From: Chloroflexota bacterium
Lineage (GTDB): Bacteria > Chloroflexota > UBA11872
DNA: 64,000 nt
Direction of reading: 5' to 3'
NCBI GenBank assembly: GCA_022821905.1
Contig: JAJECS010000027.1
Span: 1 to 64,000 of the forward strand
Shown: positions 18,217 through 27,955 of the stretch, in pieces
How positions within the stretch are numbered: the stretch's first letter is position 1
Layout: every line of letters starts with the position of its first letter
The notes under the pieces: generated by a model
Seen by the model: only the letters and a program-made list of their open reading frames with translations
What the model was told of the DNA's origin: nothing
Databases searched by the model: none
Program-made: the position numbers and the translations under genes

Positions 18217-19590
18217 ATGGGGCTCCGCACGCGGCTCGTGCTCGCCGGCGCGAGCGGTGTGCTCGGCGGCGTGCTGACAGTCTGGATTGCGCTGGCCGCC
18301 AGCGGCGAAGCCTCTCCCGGTCTCGCGGGATGGGCGGTGGCGGGGATCGGCATCGGCCTTGGCCTTGGCGCGGCGCTCACAGTGCACGTCCTGCGCGTGC
18401 CCATGCGCACCATTGCCGCGGTGCGGGACGGCCTCGCCCGCGCCACCGGCGGGCAAGCCGCGTCACCCGTCTTGGCCGAGGGAGCAGGGACCGCCGAGTT
18501 GGCCCGGGTGTTCAATGACGCCGCGCTCCTCCTCGACATCAGGCTTCGCGCCATTCGGCAAAGCCACGCGCAGCTGCGGGCGGTCCTCAGCGCCATGACC
18601 GACGGCGTCGTCATCGTCGACGAGGAGGAGGCCGTGGCGCTGATGAATCCGGCGGCCGGCTCGCTCCTCGGCGTCGAAGCCGAAAACGCCCCGGGGCGTT
18701 CGCTGCCCGACGCCCTGCGCGACCACGAGCTTGTCGCGGCCTGCCAGCGCGCCCGCGAATTGGACGACACCGTGAGCGAGTCGGTGGTCGCGGTTGGACC
18801 GCAGGGGCGATCCGTCCAGGTCGTCGCCACTCCCATCCGGCTGGGCGACATGCGTCACATCGTCCTCGTGCTGCATGACCTCACGGAAGCTCGGGCCACG
18901 GCGGCGGCGCGGCGCGACTTCGTGGCCAACGTGTCGCACGAGCTGCGCACCCCGGTCACGTCGCTCCGGGCCCTGGTCGAGTCGCTCCAAGCGGGCGCGG
19001 CGGACGATCCGGAGCTGCGCACGGACTTTCTCCGACGCATCGACGGTGAGATCGACCGGCTGGCCGCCATGACCGCGGAGCTGCTCGATCTGGCCGCAGC
19101 CGAGGCCGGTCGCATCTCCCGGCAGTTCGAGCGCGTCAACCTGGGCGACCTTGTGCGCCAGTCGGCCGAGCGGCTGCGCCCCCAGGCCGAGCGGAGCGGC
19201 GTCGTGCTCGACATCGACTCGCCCTCCACCGTGCTCAGCGTCAGCGCCGACCCGGAGCAGACCGATCGCATGGTGGTCAATCTCCTGCACAACGCCATCA
19301 AGTTCACGCCGCCGGGCGGCCGTGTGCGCGTCAGCGTCCAGGCCCAGAACGGCGACGCGGTCGTTCGCGTCCAGGACTCCGGCGTCGGGATCGAGCCCGA
19401 GGATCTGCCCCGAGTCTTCGAGCGCTTCTACAAGGCGGATCCTTCGCGGGCCGGCGAAGGCGCCGGGCTCGGGTTGGCCATCGCCAAGCACACCGCCCTG
19501 TCGCACGGCGGCCGCATTTGGGCCGAGTCCGACGGGCCGAATCGCGGGTCGGTGTTCTTCGTGGCGCTTCCGGTTGCCGCCGAGAATTAA
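18217..19590 (+). CDS. phoR: PhoR-like sensor histidine kinase
   Basis: PAS, HELRTPVTSLRALVESL H-box, NLLHNAIKFTPPGG N-box, GEGAGLGLAIAKH; AGGAGA before ATG 18217. Confidence 0.9.
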   Translation: MGLRTRLVLAGASGVLGGVLTVWIALAASGEASPGLAGWAVAGIGIGLGLGAALTVHVLRVPMRTIAAVRDGLARATGGQAASPVLAEGAGTAELARVFNDAALLLDIRLRAIRQSHAQLRAVLSAMTDGVVIVDEEEAVALMNPAAGSLLGVEAENAPGRSLPDALRDHELVAACQRARELDDTVSESVVAVGPQGRSVQVVATPIRLGDMRHIVLVLHDLTEARATAAARRDFVANVSHELRTPVTSLRALVESLQAGAADDPELRTDFLRRIDGEIDRLAAMTAELLDLAAAEAGRISRQFERVNLGDLVRQSAERLRPQAERSGVVLDIDSPSTVLSVSADPEQTDRMVVNLLHNAIKFTPPGGRVRVSVQAQNGDAVVRVQDSGVGIEPEDLPRVFERFYKADPSRAGEGAGLGLAIAKHTALSHGGRIWAESDGPNRGSVFFVALPVAAEN

Positions 19591-19597
19591 GCGAACT

Positions 19598-19630
19598 CTC
19601 AACTCCCGCTTAATCCCCGTTTAAAGTTCG
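19598..19630 (+). promoter_or_regulatory. candidate PHO box: three tandem 11-bp repeats
   Basis: CTCAACTCCCG / CTTAATCCCCG / TTTAAAGTTCG directly abutting; upstream of pstS. Confidence 0.65.
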
Positions 19631-19713
19631 CGGACGTGGCTTTAGGTCCGCCCCGTACTTTGCTCGCTGCGGCAGAAATCTAGCCGCGCTAGCCCCAGGA
19701 CCGGGAGGCACGA

Positions 19714-20805
19714 GTGGCCAAGCTGACGAGACGGCACGTAATTCGAGCGATGGGAGCCGGAATGCTCGGAACGGGCGCTGCGGGGATTCTCGCCGCCTGC
19801 GGCGAGCCGGAAGTGGTGATCAAGGAAGTCGAGAAGGTCGTAACCAAGGAAGTCATCGTTGAGAAGATCGTCACGGTTCCGGCGCCGGCGGGCCCGATGA
19901 CTGGGACGATCCTGGCGGACGGGTCGAGCACCGTGGGTCCGGTGACCCAGGCGGTGGCGGAAGAGTTCCGCACCCAGTTCCCCGAGATCCGGGTGCCGGT
20001 GGGAATCTCCGGCAGCGGCGCGGGCTTCAAGAAGTTCTGCATCGGCGAGACCGACATCTCCAACGCCTCGCGGCCGATTAAGGCGTCGGAGATCGAAACC
20101 TGCCAGTCCAACGGCATCGACTTTGTGGAAGTGCCGGTGGCGTTTGACGGGCTGGCGGTGCTGGCAAACCCGGCCAACGACTTCGCCGACTGCCTGACGG
20201 TGGCGGAGCTGCAGAAGATCTGGGAGCCGGCCGCCGAGGACACGATCACGAGCTGGGCGCAGGTGCGCGACGGCTTTCCGGACGAACCGCTGATCCTCTA
20301 TGGGCCAGGCGTGGACTCCGGGACCTACGACTACTTCACCGACGCGATCGTGGGTGAGGAAGGCGCGAGCCGGGGCGACTTCACGCCGAGTGAAGACGAC
20401 AACGTGCTGGTGCAGGGCATCGCGGGCGACCGGAGCGCGACCGGGTTCTTCGGGCTGGCGTACTACGCGGCGAACCAGGACAAGCTGAAGCTGGTGCACG
20501 TGGACGGCGGCGACGGCTGCGTGGCGCCGTCGGCGGAGACGGTGAACACGGGGACGTATCAGCCGCTGTCGCGGCCGCTATTCATCTACATCTCGGTGCC
20601 GGCGGCGGAGCGGCCGGAAGTGCAGACGTTCATCGAGTTCTACTTGAAGAACGCGGGCACGCTGGCGGGCGACGTGGGCTATGTCTCACTGCCGCCGAAC
20701 ATCTACGACCTGGCGCTCAAGCGATTCAACAACCGCGTCACGGGATCGATCTTCGAAGGCGAGGGCGCCAAGGTCGGCGTGTCGCTCGAAGACCTGCTCA
20801 GCTAA
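19714..20805 (+). CDS. pstS: phosphate ABC transporter substrate-binding lipoprotein PstS (twin-arginine signal)
   Basis: [17 protein letters not shown] lipobox, [17 protein letters not shown] and [11 protein letters not shown] PstS motifs; GGGAGG upstream of GTG. Confidence 0.93.
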   Translation: MAKLTRRHVIRAMGAGMLGTGAAGILAACGEPEVVIKEVEKVVTKEVIVEKIVTVPAPAGPMTGTILADGSSTVGPVTQAVAEEFRTQFPEIRVPVGISGSGAGFKKFCIGETDISNASRPIKASEIETCQSNGIDFVEVPVAFDGLAVLANPANDFADCLTVAELQKIWEPAAEDTITSWAQVRDGFPDEPLILYGPGVDSGTYDYFTDAIVGEEGASRGDFTPSEDDNVLVQGIAGDRSATGFFGLAYYAANQDKLKLVHVDGGDGCVAPSAETVNTGTYQPLSRPLFIYISVPAAERPEVQTFIEFYLKNAGTLAGDVGYVSLPPNIYDLALKRFNNRVTGSIFEGEGAKVGVSLEDLLS

Positions 20806-20932
20806 CCCAATTCCCCCGAGCGCTGTGGAAGCCCCCCACTCTGCTCCCAGCGCGCCGGCTCCCGTACCCGCGGATGTACGGGAGCCGGCCAGCCGGGGCT
20901 TTGGCGCCCCGGTGAGCAGGGACCTGTCCCGT

Positions 20933-21910
20933 ATGCTTGGCGCGCGCCTCACCGGTCGGAACCCCGTCGCACAGGACGTGAACAGCTCTCCGGGCGCTCC
21001 CGAAGTTCGCTCGCAATTCGCGCCGCGCCGCCGCCGTGCCTTCATCGAGCGCGGCATCCACGGCGTGCTCTTCATTTGTGCTGCGGTCTCGATTCTCACG
21101 ACCGCCGGCATCATTTTCACGCTGCTGGGCGAGACGCTGGCGTTCTTCCAGGACGTCCCGATCGTCGATTTCCTCACCGGAACGCGCTGGACGCCGCTGT
21201 TCGTCTCGCAGTCGTTCGGCGTCCTGCCGCTGGTCAATGGCACGCTCGTGGTCGCGCTCGTCGCCATCGTCGTGGCCGTCCCGATCGGCCTCATGAGCGC
21301 CATCTTCCTCAGCGAATACGCGCCCGCGCGCGTGCGGGCAGCCATAAAGCCGGTGCTCGAGGTCCTGGCCGGAATTCCGACCGTGGTCTACGGCTACTTC
21401 GCGCTGCTCTTCGTCACACCGATCCTGCGGGACATCTTTCCGCAAACGCAGGTCTTCAACGTGCTCAGCGCGGGCATTGTCATGGGCTTCATGATCCTGC
21501 CCATGATGGCGTCGATCAGCGAGGACGCGCTGCGCGTCGTTCCTCGCACCCTGCGGGAAGGCGCGTTTGCCCTCGGGGCCACACGGTTCCAGGTGACGGT
21601 CCGCGTGGTGGTGCCGGCGGCGCTGTCCGGAATCCTCGCCGCGATCATCCTGTCCGTGTCGCGGGCCATCGGCGAGACCATGATCGTGTCGATCGCCGCC
21701 GGGCAGCAGCCGAAGGTGGGCTTCGATTTGCTGTCGTCGATGGAGACCATGACCGCTTACATCGTGCAGGTCAGCCTGGGCGACACGCCGCAGGACACCA
21801 TCGAATACCGCACGCTCTTCGCGGTGGGCACGCTCTTGTTCCTGATGACGTTCGTGATGAATATCTTGAGCGACTGGATCGTGCGCCGCTATCGCGAGGT
21901 GTATGAGTGA
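20933..21910 (+). CDS. pstC: phosphate ABC transporter permease PstC
   Basis: [36 protein letters not shown]; gene order. Confidence 0.92.
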   Translation: MLGARLTGRNPVAQDVNSSPGAPEVRSQFAPRRRRAFIERGIHGVLFICAAVSILTTAGIIFTLLGETLAFFQDVPIVDFLTGTRWTPLFVSQSFGVLPLVNGTLVVALVAIVVAVPIGLMSAIFLSEYAPARVRAAIKPVLEVLAGIPTVVYGYFALLFVTPILRDIFPQTQVFNVLSAGIVMGFMILPMMASISEDALRVVPRTLREGAFALGATRFQVTVRVVVPAALSGILAAIILSVSRAIGETMIVSIAAGQQPKVGFDLLSSMETMTAYIVQVSLGDTPQDTIEYRTLFAVGTLLFLMTFVMNILSDWIVRRYREVYE

Positions 21911-22788
21911 GGCAGGAAACCGGGACTCGCTGGCGCCCCCGCATCCGGCAGCGCAAGGCCATTGGGCGCGGCTTTGCCGCGCTCACCATCGTGTCCACCC
22001 TGCTTGGCATCGCCATGCTCGTGGCGCTGCTGGTCGATGTCTTCGGCGACGGCGCGGCGCAAGTGGACGGTCACTTCTTGACGAGCTATCCGTCGCGGTT
22101 TCCCGAGGATGCCGGGCTGCGCTCCGCCCTCCTGGGCACGCTGTGGCTGCTGGTCCTGACGGCTGTCATTGCCTTCCCGCTTGGCGTCGGTGCCGCCATC
22201 TATCTCGAGGAATACGCGCCCGACACCTGGCTCACCCGCTTCATCCAACTCAACATCGCCAACCTGGCCGGCGTGCCGTCGGTCGTCTACGGGCTGCTTG
22301 GACTGGGGCTGTTCGTCCGCTGGTTCGCGCTGGGCCGCAGTCTCATCGCGGGAGCCATGACGATGGCGCTCCTGATCCTGCCGCTCATCATCGTCGCCTC
22401 CCGCGAGGCGATTCGCGCCGTGCCCGACGGCCAACGTGAAGCGTCATACGCCCTGGGCGCCACCAAGTGGCAGACGGTCTTCCGCACCGTGTTGCCGGCA
22501 GCCGGCGGCGGGATCCTCACCGGAACGATCTTGGCGCTGGCGCGCGCCATCGGCGAGACGGCGCCGCTGATCACCATCGGCGCGCTGACCTATATCGCGT
22601 TCGACCCGAGCGGCCCAATGGACCTCTTTACGGTCCTGCCGATCCAGATCTTCAATTGGGTGTCGCTGCCGCAGGAGGGGTTTAGCGAGCTCGCAGCCGG
22701 CGGCATCGTGATTCTGCTTATTGTCTTGTTGCTCGCGAACTCAATCGCGCTCTTCGTCCGATTCCGATTGCAGCGGAGGTTTGATTGA
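21907..22788 (+). CDS. pstA: phosphate ABC transporter permease PstA
   Basis: [40 protein letters not shown] overlap with pstC. Confidence 0.93.
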   Translation: MRQETGTRWRPRIRQRKAIGRGFAALTIVSTLLGIAMLVALLVDVFGDGAAQVDGHFLTSYPSRFPEDAGLRSALLGTLWLLVLTAVIAFPLGVGAAIYLEEYAPDTWLTRFIQLNIANLAGVPSVVYGLLGLGLFVRWFALGRSLIAGAMTMALLILPLIIVASREAIRAVPDGQREASYALGATKWQTVFRTVLPAAGGGILTGTILALARAIGETAPLITIGALTYIAFDPSGPMDLFTVLPIQIFNWVSLPQEGFSELAAGGIVILLIVLLLANSIALFVRFRLQRRFD

Positions 22789-23639
22789 TGGAGGCCAACC
22801 CAACGGGAACGCGCAAGCCCAACGTCGAGGCGTCTCCATCGGCCAACGATGCGGCTCAGGCCAACGGCCCCGCCAAGCCCGACGTCCTGATCACCGAAGA
22901 CTTGAAGTTCTGGTACGGAAAGATGCGTGCGCTCTCGGGCATCTCGCTCAACATTCCGCAGCACGAAGTCATGGCCATCATCGGGCCGTCCGGATGCGGC
23001 AAGAGCACCTACCTGCGCTGCCTGAATCGGATGAACGACCTCATTCCGAGTGCGCGCGTCGAAGGGCGCGTCATCTTCGATGGCGAGAACATCTATGCGC
23101 GCAACGTGGACCCGGTGCAGATGCGCCGGCGCATCGGCATGGTGTTCCAGAAGCCGAACCCGTTCCCCAAGTCCATCTACGACAACGTGGCCTATGGGCC
23201 CAAGGTCAATGGCTACCGCGGCTCGATGGACGACCTCGTCGAGCACTCGCTGCGACAGGCGGCGCTCTGGGACGAGGTCAAGGACGATCTCAAGAAGAGC
23301 GGCCTCGATCTCTCCGGCGGTCAGCAGCAGCGGCTGTGCATCGCCCGGGCGCTGGCCGTCGAGCCGGACGTGATCCTGATGGACGAGCCCTGCTCGGCCC
23401 TGGACCCCATCGCGACGACCCGCATCGAAGACCTGATCCGCGAGCTGCGCGAGAGCTACACCATCGTGATCGTCACCCACAACATGCAGCAGGCCGCGCG
23501 AGTTTCCGACCGCACCGCCTTCTTCATGATCGATGAGCAAAGCTCCGGCTCGCTCGTCGAAGTCGACGAAACCCAGCGGCTCTTCACCACACCATCCGAC
23601 CAGCGCACGGAGGACTACATCACCGGCCGCTTCGGCTAG
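22788..23639 (+). CDS. pstB: phosphate ABC transporter ATPase PstB
   Basis: [61 protein letters not shown]. Confidence 0.96.
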   Translation: MEANPTGTRKPNVEASPSANDAAQANGPAKPDVLITEDLKFWYGKMRALSGISLNIPQHEVMAIIGPSGCGKSTYLRCLNRMNDLIPSARVEGRVIFDGENIYARNVDPVQMRRRIGMVFQKPNPFPKSIYDNVAYGPKVNGYRGSMDDLVEHSLRQAALWDEVKDDLKKSGLDLSGGQQQRLCIARALAVEPDVILMDEPCSALDPIATTRIEDLIRELRESYTIVIVTHNMQQAARVSDRTAFFMIDEQSSGSLVEVDETQRLFTTPSDQRTEDYITGRFG

Positions 23640-23653
23640 GGAGGAAGGCGCTC

Positions 23654-24388
23654 ATGCCGCGCCAGGAATATATCCAGAGTCTGAATGAGCTCCAGGATGA
23701 GATCTTGCTCGTCGGTTCCATGGTCGACAAGGCGATCCAGCGCGCCGTGGAAGCCCTGCGGACGCGCGACGCCGCGACGGCCCAGGCCGTGATCGACGCC
23801 GACGACGAAATCGACGCGCGTCAGATCCAGCTTGAAGAGCAGGTCATCGACATCATGGCCCGGCAGCAGCCGATGGCCAGCGATCTGCGCCAGCTGGTCA
23901 CTGCCCTCCACGTCGCCGACGAGATGGAACGCATGGGCGACTACGCCGAAGGCATCGCCAAGATCACGCTGCTCATGGGCGAGCAGGCGCCCATCAAGCC
24001 GCTGATCGACATTCCCCGCATGGCTGACATCGCCCGCGAAATGATGCGCGACAGCCTGGACGCGTTGATGGCGCGCGATATCGAGGCCGCGTCGGCCGTC
24101 TGGCAGCGGGACGACGAGGTCGACGAGCTCTACGAGCAGGTCTATCGCGAGCTGGTCACCTACATGATCGAGGACCCGAAGAAGATCGAGCGGGCGACCT
24201 ACTTGATATGGGTCGCCCACAACCTCGAGCGCATTGCCGACCGCGCCACGAATATCGCCGAGCGGGTGATCTTCGTCAGCACCGGCCAGATTCCCACGCG
24301 CGAGGAGTGGTGGGACAAGCGACTCACGGAGCGGGGCAATGGCGCCGGCGGGGGAAGCGAAGACAGGATTCCGCCGGTCGGGGTCTAG
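23654..24388 (+). CDS. phoU: phosphate signalling complex protein PhoU
   Basis: duplicated PhoU helical motifs (RQQPMASDLRQLVTALHVADEMERMGDYAEGIAK; YLIWVAHNLERIADRATNIAERV). Confidence 0.95.
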   Translation: MPRQEYIQSLNELQDEILLVGSMVDKAIQRAVEALRTRDAATAQAVIDADDEIDARQIQLEEQVIDIMARQQPMASDLRQLVTALHVADEMERMGDYAEGIAKITLLMGEQAPIKPLIDIPRMADIAREMMRDSLDALMARDIEAASAVWQRDDEVDELYEQVYRELVTYMIEDPKKIERATYLIWVAHNLERIADRATNIAERVIFVSTGQIPTREEWWDKRLTERGNGAGGGSEDRIPPVGV

Positions 24389-24404
24389 CGGGCGGCGCGA
24401 CGCC

Positions 24405-24836
24405 ATGGCTGCCCCACGGGTGCTGTTCGTCTGCCGGCGCAACGCCGGCCGCAGCCAGATGGCCGCCGCCTTCACGGCGCACCACGGTCAGGGACGGGTC
24501 ATCGTGGCGTCCGCCGGCACCGAGCCTGCCGACTCCGTGGACCCAACGGTCGCCGCGTCGATGCGCGAAGTCGGCATCGATATTCGCCGGAACTTGCCGC
24601 GCCGAATCTCGGAGTCCGACGTCCGCGCCACCGACATTTGCATCACCATGGGGTGCGGCGATCAGTGCCCGGTCCTCCCGAACGTGCGCTACCTCGACTG
24701 GCCCTTCGATGATCCTCACGGCCGTCACCTGGCCGACGTACGCCCGATCCGAGACGGCATCGAACGCAACGTCCAAACGCTGCTCGCCGAGTTGGGAATC
24801 CAGCCCAACCCGACGCCTACGAAGCCTCTGTCGTGA
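24405..24836 (+). CDS. low-MW phosphatase-fold arsenate reductase-like protein
   Basis: VLFVCRRNAGRSQMAAAF (CX5R P-loop), ITMGCGDQCP, WPFDDPHG. Confidence 0.88.
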   Translation: MAAPRVLFVCRRNAGRSQMAAAFTAHHGQGRVIVASAGTEPADSVDPTVAASMREVGIDIRRNLPRRISESDVRATDICITMGCGDQCPVLPNVRYLDWPFDDPHGRHLADVRPIRDGIERNVQTLLAELGIQPNPTPTKPLS

Positions 24837-24840
24837 GTCC

Positions 24841-24861
24841 CTTCCCCCTGCAAGGGGGAAG
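24841..24861. repeat. 9-bp stem / 3-nt loop palindrome CTTCCCCCT-GCA-AGGGGGAAG
   Basis: read directly; just downstream of the arsenate reductase stop. Confidence 0.7.
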
Positions 24862-25031
24862 GCTAGGATGGGGGTCAAGTCCGAACTCCCAAGTGGAGCC
24901 GCTCCGCCATACCCGCGCCCGTTGTCATCCCTTGCCACCCCAGCCTGTCATTCCGAGCGCAGCGAGGAATCTAAGGGGCCGGTGACTGGGCATCGCGCCG
25001 GTCAACTCCTCGCAGCCGCCGGCAGTCCGTC

Positions 25032-25051
25032 ATTCCCGCGAAGGCGGGAAT
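25032..25051. repeat. dRS3-like palindromic repeat (identical to 1492-1511)
   Basis: ATTCCCGCGAAGGCGGGAAT. Confidence 0.7.
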
Positions 25052-25100
25052 CCAGGCCCAACCGTCCCCGGATGCAAGGGCTTCGTACGCTTCTCGCACC

Positions 25101-26315
25101 ATGACCACCGCCCTCTGGCTCGGCGCGGCACTCTCACTATCCGCCCTCAGCGCCTGGCTTGTGCTGCTCCTGGCGCGCGGCGGTTTTTGGCGCACGGACA
25201 TTCGCCTTCCGGCGATTGGTCCCGCCGGCCCGCCGTCCGAGTGGCCGTCGCTCGCCGTCGTCGTGCCGGCGCGCAACGAGAGTGACGTGCTGCCCCACAC
25301 TCTGCCGGCGTTGCTCGCGCAGGACTATCCCGGTGAGTTGCACATCTACCTGGTCGACGACGAAAGCGACGACGCCACCGCCGACACAGCCCGAGCAATC
25401 GCCGCGAGCGTCGGCGCCGCCGACCGCCTGACGGTCATTCGCAACCGTCCGCCTCCGCCCGATTGGATGGGCAAAACCTGGGCCATGCACACCGGTGTGA
25501 ACGCGGCCTCAGTCGGCCGCCCGGACTTCTTCCTCCTCACCGATGCCGACATTTGGCATCCGCCGGATTCGGCCCGGACGCTCGTGACCGCGGCCCGGGA
25601 GCACGACCTCGACCTGGTCTCGCAGATGGCGATGCTCCGCGTCGACTCCCTCTGGGACCGCCTGCTCATTCCCGCGTTCGTCATGTTCTTCGGCATGATC
25701 TACCCCTTTCGTTGGTCAAACGATCCCAAGCACGCAGTCGCGGCCGCGGCGGGCGGCTGCATGCTCGTCCGAGCCGGCGCCCTTGCGCGCGCCGGGGGCA
25801 TCGAGTCGATTGCCGGCGACGTCATCGATGACTGCGCCCTCGCCCGCCGCATCAAGGACCACGGTCGACCGCACGGTGGACGCATCTGGTTGGGCCTCTC
25901 GCGCGAGGTGCGCAGCGTGCGCCGCTACCGAGGCCTGGGCGACATCTGGTCCATGATCACGCGCTCGGCGTATGCCCAATTGGACTTCGCCGCCTGGCGT
26001 CTGGCCGGCACGGTGATCGGTCTGCTGCTGGTCTTTGTGTGGCCGCCTGTCGCCACCATCCTCGGCGCGGTTGCCCTTGCGACCGGCGCAGCCGCCGCGC
26101 CGTCCGCGTTGCTCCTGTCGTCGGGTCTGACGGCGTGGACGCTCATGGCCGCATCGCTGGTCCCGATGCTGCGCTGGTACGGCACCCGAACGATCGTTGC
26201 GATGGCGCTGCCCATCACCGCTGCGATCTACACCCTCATGACCTTCGACTCGGCTCGCCTTCACTGGACGGGCCGAGGAGGTCGCTGGCGCGGCCGCCGC
26301 GTGAGCGGGCGCTAG
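25101..26315 (+). CDS. hpnB: glycosyltransferase resembling hopene-associated HpnB
   Basis: WPSLAVVVPARNESDVLPHTLPALLAQDYPGELHIYLVDDESDDATADTAR, PPPDWMGKTWAM; C-terminal TMs. Confidence 0.75.
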   Translation: MTTALWLGAALSLSALSAWLVLLLARGGFWRTDIRLPAIGPAGPPSEWPSLAVVVPARNESDVLPHTLPALLAQDYPGELHIYLVDDESDDATADTARAIAASVGAADRLTVIRNRPPPPDWMGKTWAMHTGVNAASVGRPDFFLLTDADIWHPPDSARTLVTAAREHDLDLVSQMAMLRVDSLWDRLLIPAFVMFFGMIYPFRWSNDPKHAVAAAAGGCMLVRAGALARAGGIESIAGDVIDDCALARRIKDHGRPHGGRIWLGLSREVRSVRRYRGLGDIWSMITRSAYAQLDFAAWRLAGTVIGLLLVFVWPPVATILGAVALATGAAAAPSALLLSSGLTAWTLMAASLVPMLRWYGTRTIVAMALPITAAIYTLMTFDSARLHWTGRGGRWRGRRVSGR

Positions 26316-26375
26316 AATCTAGCGCTCGCCGCCGGAAACAGCCGCATCGTCAATCTCGGCTACAGCACCTGGGGC

Positions 26376-27176
26376 ATGGCCGACGTCCCCATCGAGACCG
26401 CCGTGCCGCGCCTGGCGCGGATGGGCTACACCGGCCTCGAGCTCACCATCCTGCCGGGCTACACCACGGCCCTCGAGCGCCTGGACGACGCTGCCCGCAA
26501 ACGCATCCCGGCCTTGTTGGGTGAGCACGGCATGACCCTCACGGCGCTTGCCGCGCACTCGCGGCTCCTGGATCCACCGGAATACCTAGTCAGCATCACC
26601 CGCCTCCGCGAGGCCGTGCACCTGGCCGTCGAGCTGGCTCCCGACGACCCGCCGCCCATCAACACACTGCCCGGCGGCGCCCCCGGCGAATGGGAGGCCG
26701 TGCGGCATCGGGTCGTCGATGAGTACGCGCGGCTCGGGGAATACGCCGCGCCCCACGGCGTGTCGCTGGCCATCGAGCCGCACGTGGGCGCCGCCCTCAG
26801 CCGGCCGGACCAGGCGCTCTGGATGGTGGAGCGGATCGGCCTCCCCAACGTCGGTCTCAACCTCGACTACAGCCACTTCCAGGCGATTGGCATGAGCGTG
26901 GCCGACGCCGTGCCCCCGCTGGCGCCGCACGCGCTGCACACGCATATCAAGGGAGTGGAGGGTCGGTGGCCGGATCACGCATTCCTCACGCCGGGTGAAG
27001 ATGACTTCGATCACGCCACCTATCTCAGAACCATGCATGACTGCGGCTATCGCGGCTACGAGACGGTCGAGATTTCAAAGATGGTGGTCGCTCGCCCGGA
27101 CTACGAGCCGTTCGCGCACGCGCAGCTTGCCTACGACACCCTCGCCGACGCGGCGCGCCGGGCCGGCATCGGCTAA
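26376..27176 (+). CDS. sugar phosphate isomerase/epimerase (AP-endonuclease 2 fold); reading frame homology extends upstream of first ATG
   Basis: LGYSTWGMADVPIETAVPRLARMGYTGLELTI, NLDYSHFQ, HIKGVEG. Confidence 0.85.
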   Translation: MADVPIETAVPRLARMGYTGLELTILPGYTTALERLDDAARKRIPALLGEHGMTLTALAAHSRLLDPPEYLVSITRLREAVHLAVELAPDDPPPINTLPGGAPGEWEAVRHRVVDEYARLGEYAAPHGVSLAIEPHVGAALSRPDQALWMVERIGLPNVGLNLDYSHFQAIGMSVADAVPPLAPHALHTHIKGVEGRWPDHAFLTPGEDDFDHATYLRTMHDCGYRGYETVEISKMVVARPDYEPFAHAQLAYDTLADAARRAGIG

Positions 27177-27266
27177 CCGCCGGTAGGTGTCCCCGTCGTC
27201 GCAAGGCCACGGCACTAGCGCCCGCGAGATCGGCATGGGCTGGTCGAGCGAGAAACGGAGGGTCTC

Positions 27267-27887
27267 GTGCTAAGGGCCGGCCCCATGGCCGCGATCGCGA
27301 TCCTGGTGGTCATGGTGGCGGCGGTGGTCGTGCTGACGCTGCTCCCGGCGACCGCCGGCGAGGCTTCGCCCACGAGCCCGCCGCAAGTCACGCCGCAGGC
27401 GCCGATCGCAGCCGAAATGCCCGAGGATTCGGACGTCTCGGCAGCACCGGTCAAGCCGTATCCGGCGATTGAGCGCGCGCCCATCGGCATGGGCGTGTCG
27501 TTTGCCCTGCTGCTGTATTTGATTGACGCGGACGGACTCCTCAGCGCCTTGGAGCCGGCGGTGATCCACCTGGACTACGAGGCTGGCCGCGCCGCGCAGG
27601 GCGACGTCAGCGCGCTGCGGGTCATTGCCGCCGCGGGAGCAACCGGTGAGGTCTTCACCCAGGCCAACACCACGTTCATGGAGTTCCGGTTGCCGCGCAG
27701 CGGGGTGTTCTACAACCGCTGGCTGCGAGATCTGCTGGCCGAGGGCCGCGACGCGCAGGCCGCGCTGATCGAGCGCCAGTTGACCGACGGTTTCGACCAA
27801 GCGCCGGACGGCGATACCCACACTGAATTGGCCGCGATGTTTCGCACGGCCTCCCGCTTTCGCAACGACCTGGCGGCGCGACCCTAG
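27267..27887 (+). CDS. hypothetical protein with N-terminal transmembrane segment
   Basis: ORF with MAAIAILVVMVAAVVVLTLLP; no family recognised. Confidence 0.6.
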   Translation: MLRAGPMAAIAILVVMVAAVVVLTLLPATAGEASPTSPPQVTPQAPIAAEMPEDSDVSAAPVKPYPAIERAPIGMGVSFALLLYLIDADGLLSALEPAVIHLDYEAGRAAQGDVSALRVIAAAGATGEVFTQANTTFMEFRLPRSGVFYNRWLRDLLAEGRDAQAALIERQLTDGFDQAPDGDTHTELAAMFRTASRFRNDLAARP

Positions 27888-27955
27888 CCGCCTGCTCGCG
27901 CAGACCGCCGGCTCGTGGTTTCATACCGCGACGAACTATCCAGCGAGACCCCGAT

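Noticed and set aside
19591-19631. GCGAACT/AGTTCGC inverted repeat as an intrinsic terminator of phoR
   Set aside because: Only a 7-bp stem with a 27-nt loop and no T-run; the direct 11-bp repeats are the better explanation
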